From the NCBI RefSeq assembly GCF_030272615.1, contig NC_081414.1, positions 232,674,733-232,738,732 on the forward strand: DNA of 64,000 nucleotides, read 5' to 3'. Positions 1 through 13,615 of the stretch are shown one piece after another. Under the pieces are notes generated by a model. The model worked only from the letters and a program-made list of their open reading frames with translations, had not been told where the DNA came from and made no database searches. The DNA is from Cryptomeria japonica (taxonomy: Eukaryota > Streptophyta > Pinopsida > Cupressales > Cupressaceae). A program made the position numbers and the translations under genes. Positions within the stretch are counted from its first letter, which is position 1. Every line of letters begins with the position of its first letter.

Positions 1-3000
1 TGTTGGATGTTGGAAGATTGAATCTTGTATTCAATCCATTTCCTCCATCTACACAAATAAATCATAAAAATTAAATAATAAATTATTTTATTAAATTTAA
101 GGGAGAATAGTCAATTAATTAAATGATTAAGATAGAAACTAAATAATTAGTCGGTGTTGAGAATGAAGATTAGTAATTTAGAAGAATAAATTTAGATTAA
201 TTAAATAATTAAAGATTATTTAATTAACTATCATACCTATATTTTAAAAATCTAAGTAAAATAGGTCAAGAGATCAAGTTTGAAATTATATAATATTTAT
301 AAATAAATTTGAAGTGAACAATGTAATGTGCAACATCGATGCATGGAATCCATAAATCAGTTGTTCCACATTTGAATAATTTTAATAAATTATATAAATT
401 TAGTTATAAAGTAGTTCAAAGTTCAAAAAATTTAACCATCCATAGATAAAGTATGAGGTGCAAATAAAGTCAATGATAGATGATGTTTTTAATTGAATTT
501 GGTTTGTTTATTTTTGTTTAATGATTGTAAGAATGATACACAATGCATAAAAGAGTGCAGTTAATTATATTTGAATTATTAATAATCAAAATGAGACAAA
601 GACAATATCATAAACTTTAGAACTATGACAATAACATTTGTAATAAATTATGCAAATTAAAAATTTCAAATCATTTATCAAATGGTATTTCAGAAAAAAA
701 ATAAAAATCACTTAGTTAATTGTTCATGCAGTAGTAATAACTCTGAAACAACATCTATAATATAATATCAAAATTGAATTTAGTCAAAGATACAATGTGT
801 AAATAGTTTTCAACAATTTGTCAAATAAAATTTGAAGAATATTTTCATTTAGTTAACCATTTATATACTGTAGTGTCCCTCCTGGACTTGCATTTTGATT
901 TATGCATTGATAGACATATATAGATTCTTATGTGATGTTTTGACTCATGGTTATGACCCTATTTCTATCTCAGATGATATTGATGATGCTAGATACTTTA
1001 TATAAACATATGTTATTTGATGATTTATGAGGATGATTGTTACATCTTAGACTATATTGATGATGGACCTATATTTGATGGTTTATAGGTGCTCATTATT
1101 CATTATGGATCATATTTCTTATGCTAAACCTAGTCATGATCATATGGGTCGAGTTGATGCTTTGATGATTGTGATTGTCTTCTAGTGTCTTCGTGATTAG
1201 AGATGATGTCATACCACTCATTGCAAGCATGATATGACATCGTGATTCTCTATCACTTGCCTGATCATTTATGATGTATATCTGTTGTATATATCTTGTG
1301 TTGTGTTTAGTGGTGGATGTAGGTTTGCAAGTACCAAACATCGACTCCACTTGGTCTCACAGGTTTGAGCGTATATTTATCCCAATGGAAAGTTGTTGGA
1401 GATGGCATACGTTTCCCTCTTACACTCTAGGCTTAAGTTGTCTACCTTGTCAGTTTTGTGTAGTGGCGCAAGTCGGTGGTTAGAGTCTTGTGTTGTTGTT
1501 CAACCCTATGTCGAGTTGCTTGAGTTGTTGTGAGGATGTGGTTATTATTTAATTATGATTGGATCAATATAATTTATTAATGCTTAAATTAATTTATTAT
1601 ATAGTATGGTTACTTAATTATTTGGATAATTTTTTATTGAGATTTTATATTTATTTTATTGGCTTGATTAATGTTTATTGAACTTGATTTATTAAATTAT
1701 TGTTTAATTTGATTATTTTTTAATTATTTATTGTTTAATATTATTTTTCCTATGAGGGTTTGACTTTATATTTAATTGGATTTCATTTGTGTTGGTTTGC
1801 ATTTATTTATTTATTGGGTTGAATTATTATTTGTTTGATAATGTTTATATTATTATTATCTTGTTACTTGGTAAACCAGATATATTATATAGTTTACCTG
1901 CCCTTCATTTCTATTGGTTGATTTTGTGAGAGGCAAGTTAATAATATTATTTATATTATTTACCTCGAAACTATGCAAGGTAGGTAAATAATATAGTTTT
2001 ATGGAATTTTCTGATTGGCCGGTGGATTTCTATAGTTTGAAGTTGATTTTTATTTATTTGAGTCTTCTGCCATGTTGTCGAGTTACCATCCGGAAGAATT
2101 TTGGATTTGCATTTTGGAGTTTGAATTGGATTGAAGATTGATCTTTGAATATTTGTGATTGGATTGAAGATTGTTGATAGGAGTTGTTGGATTTTGATTG
2201 CTCTTCGTCGGTTTGATCCTTACCTTGGCTGTGATTTTTAGGTTGGAGCTTCGTCTTCTTTCTGCAATTCAATTTGGAAAGATCATTTGCATTGTGATTG
2301 TTGCAAAATTGTTGGTGGGATGGATTTTGATGTTTATAGATTTCATTTTTCATTTTGGGGAAGAATTTATGAGTATTTGATAATGTATAAGAATATGGTA
2401 AATAGCTGGAAATGGTGTGTGTTGTCGAGAATATCTTTTCTGCATTTTTCCTTAATGGTCTGCGTGTCCTCTTTCCTGTGATCTTGACTGAGTTTTTTAA
2501 TAAGCTTATGGATTGCTATTTGAATTCCCTTAAGTGTTTTTAGTATCTCCTTAAGTTTTCTGTATGCATTTGCAAGAATGTAGTCTATGGCTTTGTCGAG
2601 AGTTGCTTTTAGAAAGACTTGTGGAGTTATATTCTGTTGTAGCCTATCTTGTAGACATCTTGAGCCTTGTTTGTTCATTTGAGTGCCTCTGAAGTGTTGT
2701 TTTGTACCTCACTTTATCTTATTTCATCTGCCTAAGTTGTTGTGCAAGTTTGATGAAGTTTTGTGCACTTTTGAGTCTAGTTGATTCAGGAGATTGATGA
2801 TGAATCCTCTTGGTATGATCTTAATTTTTCAGTAAGTGTTTTCCTTATGTTATTTCATCCTTGTGCACCTTCTGGGAGTGTTTTTGAGTCAACCTATAAG
2901 CCTGTGTTCAATTCTGGGTGCATTCATCACCTATCGACTTCATTTCCTTTCAGTTTTGTTTTCTAGACCTTATGCGCTAATGTTTGAGCTCTATGCACTA

Positions 3001-6000
3001 GAGTATGGTGTATATGCACCATTTTGCACCCCCTATGTGCCATTCTACTTGGGCTATGTGATAAACTGCTTTTAGTTGTAGGATTTGGCATTTTCAGTCA
3101 CTGTGATTGATTTGTTTGATTTTGGGCATTTACCAGAGGCATTTTGTGATTGCATTGAATTCCTTAGAGGTGTTTATGATGTCATCTTGATCTTTACATG
3201 TTGGTTTTGTGCTCCAGTAAGAGGAATTGTGCCTTATCGTTGAGAATATTGTTCTTATGTTGATTTGCTCCAACAAGAGGATGAATGCCTCATTGTTGAG
3301 GAATGATTATGAGAGCTCTAGTGGGATGTTATTTCCTCATTGTTGAGAATTAGAATTTATCTTGGATTAGCCTTTGAACACATGTTTATGCTTCATTCGT
3401 TGTTATGTTGTTTTGGTGAAGGCTCTTGCTTGCATTTGGACGTATGATTCATATTATGTTTCTGATTGTGTCGATGATGTTGTGATTGTAAATATGACTC
3501 TTGAGAACCTTCAAGTTGTTGTTGTGATGTTATTTTGGTTTATGTTTCACCCTAAGGTATTGGTCCATGACAGGGGGGAGTGGGCTCTTGCATGTGTAGG
3601 ACCACGATCATGAGCACTAGACCTCTAGGAAGGGGTCTAGACTGATTGGAAGCACATGAAATTTTTTTCTTGTAATTGTAAGTGATGGCCTTAATAAATT
3701 AATTAGTGGGTTGGGTAATTAGGAATTCACTTAATCAAGATAATGAATTTGAATTTGTATTCCCCAATGGAAAGTCCCAGAGAGGTGGTTTTGGGATCTA
3801 AGATTGGGAAGACCGTTGGAGCGGTAAACCGATCTCCCTTGCTTGGCTCCAAGGTTGAGGCAGATTCCACATGAGGCTAGCATGTGATGACACTCTTCCC
3901 TACATGTGTCCATTATTCTTATGCCTTGGTTGTGGATTATGCCTCTCAGAATTTATTGATTTATTATCAACCTTGTGATGTGATTTGGTTATTGTTCTTG
4001 GTTGTTATCTTTGTGGATGTCATGTTGAGTCCCTTGGTTGTTAGGTGTCAGCCTAGGTCTTGAGTGTAAGTTGGAACCCCATGTCATCTCCTAGCATGGG
4101 TGGTGGTTCCTAATTGGTTCCCATGGTGGGGTGGTTTTATGTCTTCTTCCATTGGGTTGTTCTTCTTTGGGTGGCAACGTGCGTGGATATGGATTCTATG
4201 ATTCTTCATTATGCAGATAGTTATGGAGCTGATTTCTATGCATTGAGATAGTTATTTTATCATGCAGATATTGCAAATATAAAAGAGACTTTGTACATGT
4301 ACCATGTATTCTTGTGTAATAGGACATGATGATATAGCGACTAAGATCTTGTAATGAAATGAGATGTTGTGCCCATTTTATGGTTCATGTTGTAAGAATG
4401 TTCATTATGTCAGATTGAGTTCCTAATTGAAAGGTAGATTAGTACTTGTTATAATCTTGCACATGTATGTCAAAAGTAATCTTGATTAAATGTGTATGGG
4501 AATTCTTAAGGAAATAATCTATCTATAGGAGAATAATATATATAGATTCATGATGAGATAGACGAATAATGAAAAGATATGGGAAATAGGAACATTTGAT
4601 TTGGTGCTTTAAAATGTACTTAGATAGTTAATGAGGGTATGCGGATATGCAAAGATAGTTCATAATTTCATGATAGGAAAAATTATTGAGTAGATCTTAA
4701 ATAAAATGAATGCTAATGATTTATGTTATGGATATGTTATTATGATGTTCCTAGTAGTGGTGACCTTAAGATACCTTAGGGAGAAAGAGAATGGATGAAT
4801 GAAAGATTAGATGTAAGCATTGAGATGATAATTGTTATGATGTTATTTTTTCTTGCGTTATATGTTGTTATGATTATGTATATGTTTAGATGCCTATGCA
4901 TTCATGATACATTATAGTTATTACATATGAGTAATGATAGTGTATTATGTTGCATTAGTAGATGTTCTAAAAAAGATTATCTCCATTTATTAGTTAGTTT
5001 AGTTATTTTCTTTGGGGTATTTTGGCAGGCATTACATACACTGGTAATAACTCCCTTTTTCCTATCATCAAGAAGAGCTCAAATTTTGATCGTCACATTG
5101 GACTTCGTGACATATAATGTAGGTATCCCATAGTGTGTATGTAACAATCTGAATGATGGAATGACCTAATGCACTATGAATTTGATTAAATAATTAAACT
5201 TAAAAGTAGCAAGCAACCATTTTTCAAGTGGCCTTGTATCATAACTGATTTTTGATTGTCCCTTAAGGAATCTCATGAACTTCATATCAAGTTGATGTTG
5301 AACTTCAAAGAATTTTTTGAATATTCTCCCTTGAAAGAAATAAGCATAAACAACAATATGACATTAACAATTTGGTTGGTCATGATGTTGAAACTCAAGG
5401 CGTATAAATTTGAATAATATGTACAAGGGTAATTTGAAAAAAGCTCCTTATGTCAACATGGAAAATCTCTTATGTCTAGTAGGCATGCTAGCTAGACTAT
5501 GATCTAAAAATTAACCTTATCTTGTACCTTCCTATTGTGAGTAATATACAATATTTTTAAATCAAAATCAACTCAAAAATATTAAAAGCATCATAATGGG
5601 GCAAAAATGCATTAAGATTCTTGCCCTTTTTTGGTGGCTAAGAGCATTGATGTAGGAATTGTGAAAAAAATGTGATTAATCATTGAAATTGTGAATTCTA
5701 GGGTTTAGTGAAATCCCCCTCCAATATTGCAATCAATGTTCTTTTACCATTTTTTTCATGTAATTTTGGGTTCTAATGTTATAAAATTTCCTTTTGATTT
5801 TGACTTTGAGTTTTGATTTTTTAATCCAGCTATGGGTTTACATGATGTTAAGAGCATTCACAGTTGTGAGGGATGTATTTACAATCATCTTGTTTTTTAA
5901 AACTCTTTTACATTGGTGGTTAGAAGGATGTTGATTTCATTTCTCAATAGATATGGCCAAAATCCAATGGTAAATGCAGTTATGGCTAGATTTTTGTAAA

Positions 6001-6525
6001 GGTTGCATTTTAAAATATTCATTTACATAGCCCTGTGTGGTGTGTTTTCTCACCCAAAGCTTGGATAGTAAAACCCTCTTTCAGAATAATAGTTTATGGG
6101 AGAGGTGTTTTTAATTGGGGAGAAGCAAAACAAGTTTTATTAGTCAAATAATTACATGATAAACTTCTAAAAAATTGAGTTCAAGAGATTGTCATAGCAA
6201 GGAAGCAAAGAAGGTCAATTTTAGTTTGGTCAAGGTGCCTAAAACTAATGAAAGAAAAAGCTAGAGAAGTCTAGAAAAGCAAGCTGACAACTAAAAATGT
6301 ATTATTATCATATATGAAGAAATAAAATTCAAGCTCTTGATGAGCTAATAGAGAGTAAAACAATCATCACTTTTGTGTAAATGAGAAACTATCACAACAA
6401 GGGAGAGGAGATTGTCAAATGAAATTTGGTCAGAAGGCCTAGACCCAAAGATGTACAAATTTGAGTAGTAAAGGGTAAATAGAAAAAGAACCCTCTTATG
6501 GATCTCTACAGGGGTAGGTCTCACG
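1..6525. other. AT-rich intergenic DNA, no gene recognised
   Basis: I read both strands here and found no open frame with a recognisable domain. All open frames are short (about 100 codons or fewer) and of biased composition. The stretch from about 2.0 to 4.2 kb is TTG-rich on the + strand and less AT-rich than its surroundings. It could be an old LTR or a decayed repeat, but no terminal repeats, primer site or coding motif support that. Confidence 0.6.
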
Positions 6526-6642
6526 CACCAAATTGTTCTCTTGTTTGGTAGTGAACTACAAGGACAACCTTTGCTTACGAATTCACCAAATTGTTATCTT
6601 GTTTGGTAGTGAACTACAAGGACAACCTTTGCTTAGGAATTC
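6526..6642. repeat. 58-bp tandem duplication, 2 copies
   Basis: Two adjacent copies start at 6526 and 6584, each beginning CACCAAATTGTT and ending near GAATTC. They differ at only a few positions (for example TTCTC versus TATCTT, and CTTACG versus CTTAGG), so the duplication is fairly recent. No coding frame is associated. Confidence 0.9.
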
Positions 6643-6794
6643 AAACCTAGTGGCCTAAAAATACTACCTTTAACTTTATTTAGGAATTCAACCCCTAATT
6701 GAAGAAGTAAATAGATTAAAAAAAAAAGAGTAAAGACTGAAAAATGGGAGTGAACTGTGACATTGGATCAAGAAAAGTGAGATAAAGGTTTATG

Positions 6795-6943
6795 GTTTTT
6801 GTTTCTAAGTGAAGATGAATCATTCCTATAAGTTCTTCAATGCTTTTTTGTTTCTAAGTGAAGATGAATCATTCCTATAAGTTCTTCAGTGGATTTTTGT
6901 TTCTAAGTGAAGATGAATCATTCCTATAAGTTCTTCATTGGAT
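6795..6943. repeat. 49-bp tandem repeat, 3 copies
   Basis: Three near-identical units contain GTTTCTAAGTGAAGATGAAT at 6801, 6850 and 6899, giving a 49-bp period. The copies differ mainly at their 3' edges. It lies about 150 bp after the 58-bp duplication, in non-coding DNA. Confidence 0.92.
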
Positions 6944-7882
6944 TCAAAATAAAGAGATTATCACCATAAAACCTTAATGGTTGTTAAAACCTTCATCTTC
7001 ATTGATTTGACTCAACAATTGCATGCACAAAAAATAGAATGACAAAGAGACACAAGTATATGGAAAATGCTTCCAAGTTTTGAAGAATTGAAACTTATTG
7101 TGGATGGATATTATTTGCATTCAAATTTCTATGATATGGTCATGTATCACTTAGAATCTTTAGATATTATTCTTGAATAACCTTAATTAAAGAATTTGCA
7201 ACTACTAATCTAAGAACATTATCATACAAAAAAAATTCACAAGACATGATGTAGATAAAAGGGTGGAAATTGTATGGTATTTCACAAATTATTAGGTAAG
7301 AGGATGAAAAAAAAGAGCATGAGGAGAAGCATGATAAATATTGCGAGGCAAAGCCTAGACAAGAGGACAATGAAGAATGTATCCAAGATAATAAGTGAGG
7401 AAAGAGGGATTCTAAGAACATAAAGAAGGATTTGATGAAGAGAATAATGAATTGTGAAAGAAATTGACACCCTTCACCTACTCAAGAGCTAAAGGAGTAA
7501 GTAGGAGATATGCTAAAATGTCATCCAAAGAAAAAGAGGCTAAGTGTAGAAAGGTTTTAGTACATTGACATTATTTCACCTAGACACAACATAATATAAA
7601 TGAAGTAATTTCTAAGAGTACGTAATGGATTTATTGAAAAAGAGTTATAAACTTTCAAGAAAATGAACTTGGCAAGTGTCAAGCCAAATTTCACAACCTT
7701 TGATAGAATCCTACTTTCCTCTTTCAAATTTGGAGTTTTGGAACTGGGAATGGAAAACATAATGTAAAGGGGGTTCTTTTAGAAAAATTTGAAAATGCAT
7801 AAGGTGAAGAAGGTAGATCATTAGATCTGAAGAAAGGAAATTCAACTTTTAAAAAAGTCCTTACAATGTCTATGGTCGATAG

Positions 7883-8345
7883 ATGCATGAAGAAGCCAAT
7901 GAGACATGGGGGCTAGAGTTATCTGCTCATGTGAAGGCAACTGCAAAACCATTCATAAATGTTTTATATGATCAAGAACCACTCAACCAACTTGTTTGGA
8001 ATCATACGGTTCTTGTGGGTGATGTTGCACATCCAACTTCCCCCCATGCAAAAAACAAAACAAAACATGCCAATCATTAATGCAAGTGTTTTGGGTCAAT
8101 CAATTGCAAAGTAGAGCTTTGACAAGATTTCTGTAACATTAGTTGTATGTGAATCTATTTGGCTCCCTATGACATCACATCAAGTATTGTACTCTCAACA
8201 TTTAGGTCTCTTGAAATAAGGTTTTTTGTTTGATCCTCCACATAGTTTTCCTTGGTTCAAGGTAGATGCAAACTTATGTAACCAAATGCTTCAATGGAAT
8301 ATGCCTTTCTTCAAACCAAATAGTTTGGTATAAGAGATATTAAAT
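7883..8345 (+). pseudogene. C-terminal fragment of a FAD-dependent monooxygenase (aromatic hydroxylase / zeaxanthin-epoxidase-like), decayed
   Basis: The first 65 codons read as the C-terminal half of a plant flavoprotein monooxygenase. They contain KPFINVLYDQEPLNQLVW followed by VLVGDVAHPTSPH, the GD-x-x-H-P motif that contacts the FAD ribose in the PHBH fold. After about 8037 the frame slips by one base and continues as NMPIINASVLGQSIAK, a stop (TAG, expected Trp), then SFDKIS. Further in the same frame comes ESIWLPMTSHQVLYSQHLG, resembling the family's RLPVTSKQVL segment, then a stop after LLK, and NMPFF near 8305. The N-terminal Rossmann part is not present upstream. A host-gene relic is more likely than a working gene: one frameshift and at least two stops. 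The family call rests on remembered motifs, not on a search. Confidence 0.7.
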
Positions 8346-9559
8346 GAGGTTTTGTATTCAATATTTGAAAAAAAAATAAAAATGATGGGCATATATATGT
8401 GTGCAATTAGGAATTATTATTTGTATCTTCCTTACAATATCATATCTAAGGTCCATGTTGATAATACTAATCATCTACTAGAGGGAGAATTTCTTTTGAG
8501 ATATTAATGGATCACTCACAAAATAAATATTTATGCTATAAGGGATGAAATTTGTGGTTTGTTTTAAAAAATTTTATAACATATACTTCAAATCTATATA
8601 TTTATCTAGAGAGTATATCACAAATTCATTTGTTGATTGGATATTGTTTTAGTTTAAAATATTACCTATTATTGTGAATGTATAAACCTAAGTACAAAGG
8701 AAAATCTCACGTTGTATCATCATTATTCTTAACAAACCTGCTATAAAACTAAAAATTGTTCTTATATTATATGACTTTTGTTAAATAATTACAAGATATT
8801 ATTCTTAAATTAAAGAAAATCTCTAGAATATAACAGGGAAAAATAATGTTTGAAAGCTTGTAAACTTTTTGAAATTTTCTAATTGCCATTTCTGTACATA
8901 TTGTTTAAACTATAAAATTTCATTGTGCAAGTTTATATTCAATCCATTGAATAATCAATTTTAAGACAAACCAATATATGAATAAAAATATGACTTCAAA
9001 AAATGTCGTGGCATTTGTAAAACCCAAAATCTAAAACTTGAACTATAATTCAAGTGAGAACATTGAAGGTGAAAGTTGACATTGGAAATACATTCTTAAA
9101 TTCTGTACATCTAAGATGAAAATTCTGTTAATAAAAAAAATTGAAAAACTTAATATTCTTTGTTGAAGTAGGCTATTCCATGTAAAATTTGAAAGTGGTA
9201 TCCATCCAAAATAGTCACAAAATGAAATTGGAAAAACACTACGATTATTATGTGTACATGGATGACTATTGCGTTGGAAACTCAAAAGGTTAAGTGCTAT
9301 TATTAATGTTTGTGTAGATGTTTTCTCTCTTTAAACTACACACTAAAATCTACGACAATTAGAAAATGTATATCACAAATTGAGATACAAATCACTGGTT
9401 AAATTTTGAGAACTGTAAAGAAAATGCAACAAAAATAAAAGTATAGTTTTTATCTACCTTTGCATTCACCAAAATTTTAAGACACCTATAAATACACATT
9501 ACAACCATGTTTAAATAGAGGATTGTTATTAACATTGTCTTAGATAGGATTTTTGTTTT
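8346..9559. other. AT-rich intergenic DNA
   Basis: Homopolymer-rich AT sequence without an open frame of interest on either strand. No further exons of the upstream monooxygenase relic are visible beyond about 8345. Confidence 0.6.
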
Positions 9560-9755
9560 CAAAACAAAAAAATTTGCATTTAAAATTTTCAAAATTTAAT
9601 AATAATAAAGAAAATTAAATACATTTTTTTAATGCTTTGAAATAAAAAAAACTTTGCATTTAAAAGTTATAAAATTTGATAATAATAATAACGAAAATGC
9701 ATTTTTTCCTTTGAAAACAAAAACTTTGCATTTAAAAATTATACAATCTAATAAT
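9560..9755. repeat. AT-rich minisatellite, left part (about 3 degenerate units)
   Basis: Degenerate units of roughly 70-90 bp share the order TTTGCATTTAAAA, ATAAAATTTGATAATAATAA and a run of A/T with CTTTGAAAACAAAAA. The same units resume on the other side of the LINE at about 13,448, so one array was split by the insertion. Confidence 0.7.
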
Positions 9756-9863
9756 TTTTTTTGAATAAAGAGGTAAAAACTTTATGAATAATAAAAAACC
9801 AGCATTACACAAGAAAGCCAGAGCCACAAGGCTCTAGAAGAGAACAACAAACCTGACCAGAAA

Positions 9864-12800
9864 TCATCCAACTTCATAACTATCCATATCCTCAGTAAAG
9901 ATCTTATGCAAGTTCGGATAGTAATCAGGGGAAAGATGCTCCCAACCCTCAACTTTCCAAACATCACCATGTTCTGAAGCCCACTTAGCCAAACAATCCG
10001 CAGCTCTATTCCATTCACGAGAAATGTGGATGAAAGACACCCTCTCCATCATAGCACTAATTTGCAAAATATGGTGCACAATCCCTGTCAGCTGCCAATT
10101 AATCCCACTCACCTTCTTCTCAATCAATAGATTAACAATAATCTACGAATCCGATTCACAGATAACCTTACGCCACCCCAACTCATATGCACGCTCTAGG
10201 GCATAGAAAATTGCTAGTCCCTCCATAAAATTATTAGACTGCTGCCCTTTATGAACTGTAAAGAAGAAAACCACATCCCCCATACAATCCCTACCAACAC
10301 CCCCAATCCCAGTAGGACCCGGATTACCCCGAGAGGAGCCATCGGTGTTAATCTTAATGGAATCATCTTGAGGGGGCAACTGTCTTCCCACCCTTTTAAC
10401 CTCTTCTTATCACGTCTACCTCTCCTACAAACCCAACCTACTCACAATATCAGCCTCTCCTCTATCCAGAGGAAAATTCAACTCACATTTATCTTCCACC
10501 GTCTCTTGGATCATGCCAATGATTCTATTCCACCCTTGTTGAACTAACAGTTTAACTTCCCTAAAGATCCTCCTATTCCTCTCTAGCCATATCTGCCAAA
10601 GTATGAAAATGGGCCCAATGTGCCAGGTAGTCTGGAGAAAAGAGGACAAATAGGAGGCCTGCCCAAACTGCTCCAAAACTCCACCAAAGAATCTGCATGA
10701 ACACAAGGGTGCTTCCACACCCCCCACCAGTAATGCCAAATCAACAACGAGAAAGGGCATCTGAAGAACAGGTGAGAGGAATCCTCCTCTCCATTACCAC
10801 ACAAAACACAGATGGAAGGCTCATGGAACCCACGCTTGCGAATATTGTCCCAAGTTAGACATCTATTCAAAGCCAAAGTCCAAGCAAAACAGTTACACTT
10901 CGGCCAAGAGACATTGTTCAAAACATATTTCCACCAGTGCACCTCCTCCCCTCCAAGCGACGGAACAACAACTCCTGGTACCCACTGGCAACAATAAAAA
11001 CACCCTTAGAATTCAAGGACCAAGCAAGTCTATCCCTATCCTTAAGGGAACTACAATGTCTACTAGGCAAAATACCATGAAGCTCAGCGCAGTCTTCCTT
11101 CATATCAACAACCGACCATTCATTAGGAACCTTCCACCACACTATCTCTAGTTGCCCACACCTATAAATAGACTTAAAGTCGCTCACTCTAGACCACCCT
11201 GCCTTCGAGAACCTCTGGAAAAGATTCACTAAATTAGGAAACTGATCAATAATGGGGGGATAACCATCCCAAGAATTGAACCAAAAAAGCACCTCTTCCC
11301 CCCTCTTACAGATCCAAAAAAAACCTTTTATCAGTGTAGCCCCTTTCTTGAGAGTACTCCAAATCGTAGAGCCTTTTCCTGCAAGTGGATATCTTGGGAT
11401 TTCCTCCTTCAGGATCCTCTGCATATACTTGAAAGACAAAATCCTATCCCAACCTCGATCATGTTCAACACACCACCTCCAGTACAATTTAGCCACCAAA
11501 GCCTCCCCAAATAAAGAAGATTTCCTTAAGCCAAGCCCACCCAACTACTTCGAGCTGCACACCAAGTCTCATTTCACAAGACTCCATTTATAGGAGGACA
11601 TGTTGCATGCCCATAATAATTACCTTGCCAAAGAATCCAATTCCTTCACAAACCACTTTGGGGCCACTTGGAGCATACACCTATAAATCAAAAGAGCATG
11701 GACCACCGATTGGATCAGCTGAACCCACCCAACAAAGGATAACCATCTATGAGTCCAATGTTCAACCTTCATGCGAAACTTGTCTAGAATACCCTGCCAA
11801 GAGTCCCTGGGAGGATTACCAGTAGAGATAGGAATACCCAGGTAAGTTAAGGGAAGAGAACCGACTTGGAATCTCAAGATATGAGCAATCCTCAACTGAA
11901 TAGTTCTAGGTGTGTTGAAGAAGATAATGGAAGATTTATCCTCATTGATCAACTGGCCAAAAGTAACAAGATAGACATCCAAGATTTTATGCACATTTAT
12001 AGCTTCTTTGATCCTAGCCAGGCCCATCAGAGTCGTATCATCCACAAACTGTAAATGGGACTGAGGAGGTATGTTATTACCCCAACTCCATCCATGAATA
12101 ATACCTAGTCCCACATTATACTTAATCAATCTCCCCAAACCCTTTGCTAGAAGAATGAATAAGTATAGGGAAAGAGGGTCCCTTGGACGTACCAAACAAC
12201 TCAGTATGATCTCCATTAATTAGCACAGAGAATGAGGTAGACGAAAAAAAACTCACAACCCATTGGATCCATTCATCAGCAAAATGAAAGGCCCTAAGAA
12301 TTTGCTAGAGAAAGGACCATCGAACTCTATCATAAGCCTTTGCCATGTCTAGTTTGATAAACATAGCTTTTTTTTTGGAAGCTGTCATAGAATGAATGTT
12401 CTTAGTAGCGATGACCACTCCATCCAAGATTTGACAACCCTCCACAAACCCACTCTACTCTTAAGAAATGACCCCCCCAAGTCAATTCGTCAACCTTTCT
12501 GCTATCTGCTTAGAAATAATCTTATAAATCACATTACAAAGAGAAATAGGATGGAACTGGCCTAATCGATCAGCCCCATCACACTTGGGGATAAGCTTAT
12601 AAATCACATTACAAAGAGAAATAGGATGGAACTAGCCTAACCGATCAGCCCCATCACTCCTCTGGGACTCTTGGACCACCTCCAATAAGTCCAATTTGAT
12701 AATATCCCATAAATCTTGATAGAACTCAATCAGAAACCCATCTGGTCCAGGAGCCTTCCCCTTCTTCATGAGAAAAACAATCCTCTCAAGTTCGTCCAAC

Positions 12801-13444
12801 AAAATAGGTCCCATAAGCTGCTCATTCATCTCCCTAGTAACTAGAGAAGGAATACAAGCACGAACCTGATTTTCCTCTTCCGATTCCCCCCAAGAATCCT
12901 CACTAAAAAGGGATTGGAAATACTACATAGACTCCCTAGAAATCTCCTGCAAGGATAAATACTGCTCACCTCTATCATTAACCAGAACATGGATGGAATT
13001 GCCATGTCTTCTTGCTTTCACTGAATTGAAAAAGAACACAGTATTCTTATCTCCCCCTTTGAGCCAATCAATACGAGCTCTCTGTTTCCAGTAGATTTCC
13101 TCCCTAAGTTCCCACTCCTCTAAATTCTTCACTGCCCTAACTTCCTCCCGAAGCAAGGCTTTTGACAATCCATTCTCTCTTATTTCTCTAGTAATGTCAT
13201 TCAACTCTAATTGAGCAGTTGTCTTAGTATGAAAAATATTACCAAAACACTGACGATTTCATCATTTAAGTTGAAACTTAACAAATTGCAGTTGCTTGGC
13301 AAAAGTGTACATGGCAGTGCCAAAGGTTGGCCTCCCTTTCTTCCACCACTCTGCAACATGAATCTGCAAAGAAGAATCTCGCAACCACATAAGCTGGAAT
13401 TTGAATGAAGGACTGTGAGCGACTCGAGCAAAAGAGGATACCAT
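9864..13444 (-). pseudogene. LINE ORF2 remnant: RT, zf-RVT, RNase H (endonuclease missing)
   Basis: Domains in minus-strand order are as follows. At 13,444-12,923 is the post-endonuclease linker, with KFQLMWLRDSS and DWLKGGDKNTVFFF. RT fingers lie at 12,829-12,632 (KKGKAPGPDGF), the palm motif KLDMAKAYDRV near 12,350, and QGDPLSLYLF-like sequence with QFVDDTTLMG (YxDD box) near 12,030. The thumb region runs 11,940-11,000 (GGLGLRKSSLFGEAL). The zinc-binding RT domain CVLCGNGEEDSSHLFFRC is at about 10,830-10,740. RNase H spans 10,391-9,900 with INTDGSSRGNPG, NNFMEGLAIFYALE, ICESDS and NRAADCLAKWA, which keep the acidic residues D, E, D and D. The frame breaks at several places (near 10,140, 10,420, 10,940, 11,600, 12,220, 12,630 and 12,880), so no full protein can be made. 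The final stop is at 9864. Confidence 0.88.
12521..12656. repeat. 75-bp tandem duplication inside the LINE RT domain
   Basis: CTTATAAATCACATTACAAA starts at 12,521 and again at 12,596, followed in both by AGAGAAATAGGATGGAACT and CGATCAGCCCCATCAC. There are only two or three differences over about 61 bp. The duplication falls between RT motifs and adds 25 codons without changing frame. Confidence 0.92.
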
Positions 13445-13447
13445 ATG

Positions 13448-13615
13448 ACAAATTTATAAAATTTGATAATAATAATGGAAATACATGCTTTTCTTTAAAA
13501 CAAATTTGCATTTAAAAATTATAAAATCTAATAATAAGAAAGGAAATTAATTACTTTTAAAAAAATTTAAATAATAATAAAGAAAATTAAATACTTTTAA
13601 AAAAAATTTGACAAA
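13448..13615. repeat. AT-rich minisatellite, right part
   Basis: Continuation of the array seen at 9,560-9,755. ATAAAATTTGATAATAATAA, TTTGCATTTAAAAATTATAA and TAATAATAAAGAAAATTAAA recur about three times before unique sequence begins near 13,620. Confidence 0.7.

Larger units (their letters stand above)
9755..13445 (-). mobile_element. 5'-truncated LINE (non-LTR retrotransposon) with C-terminal RNase H
   Basis: On the minus strand the element ends at about 9755 with TTTTTACCTCTTTATTC followed by a run of eight A residues, a typical plant LINE 3' end. Upstream are RNase H, a zinc-binding reverse-transcriptase domain, reverse transcriptase and the segment that normally follows the endonuclease. 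Homology stops abruptly at about 13,445, just before the endonuclease, so the 5' end is missing, as usual for abortive target-primed reverse transcription. Both flanks are the same AT-rich minisatellite. That hides a clear target-site duplication, though AATCTAATAA-like sequence occurs on both sides. Confidence 0.9.

Noticed and set aside
4272-4290. TATAAAAG promoter-like motif
   Set aside because: Common by chance in AT-rich DNA, with no transcript or LTR structure around it.
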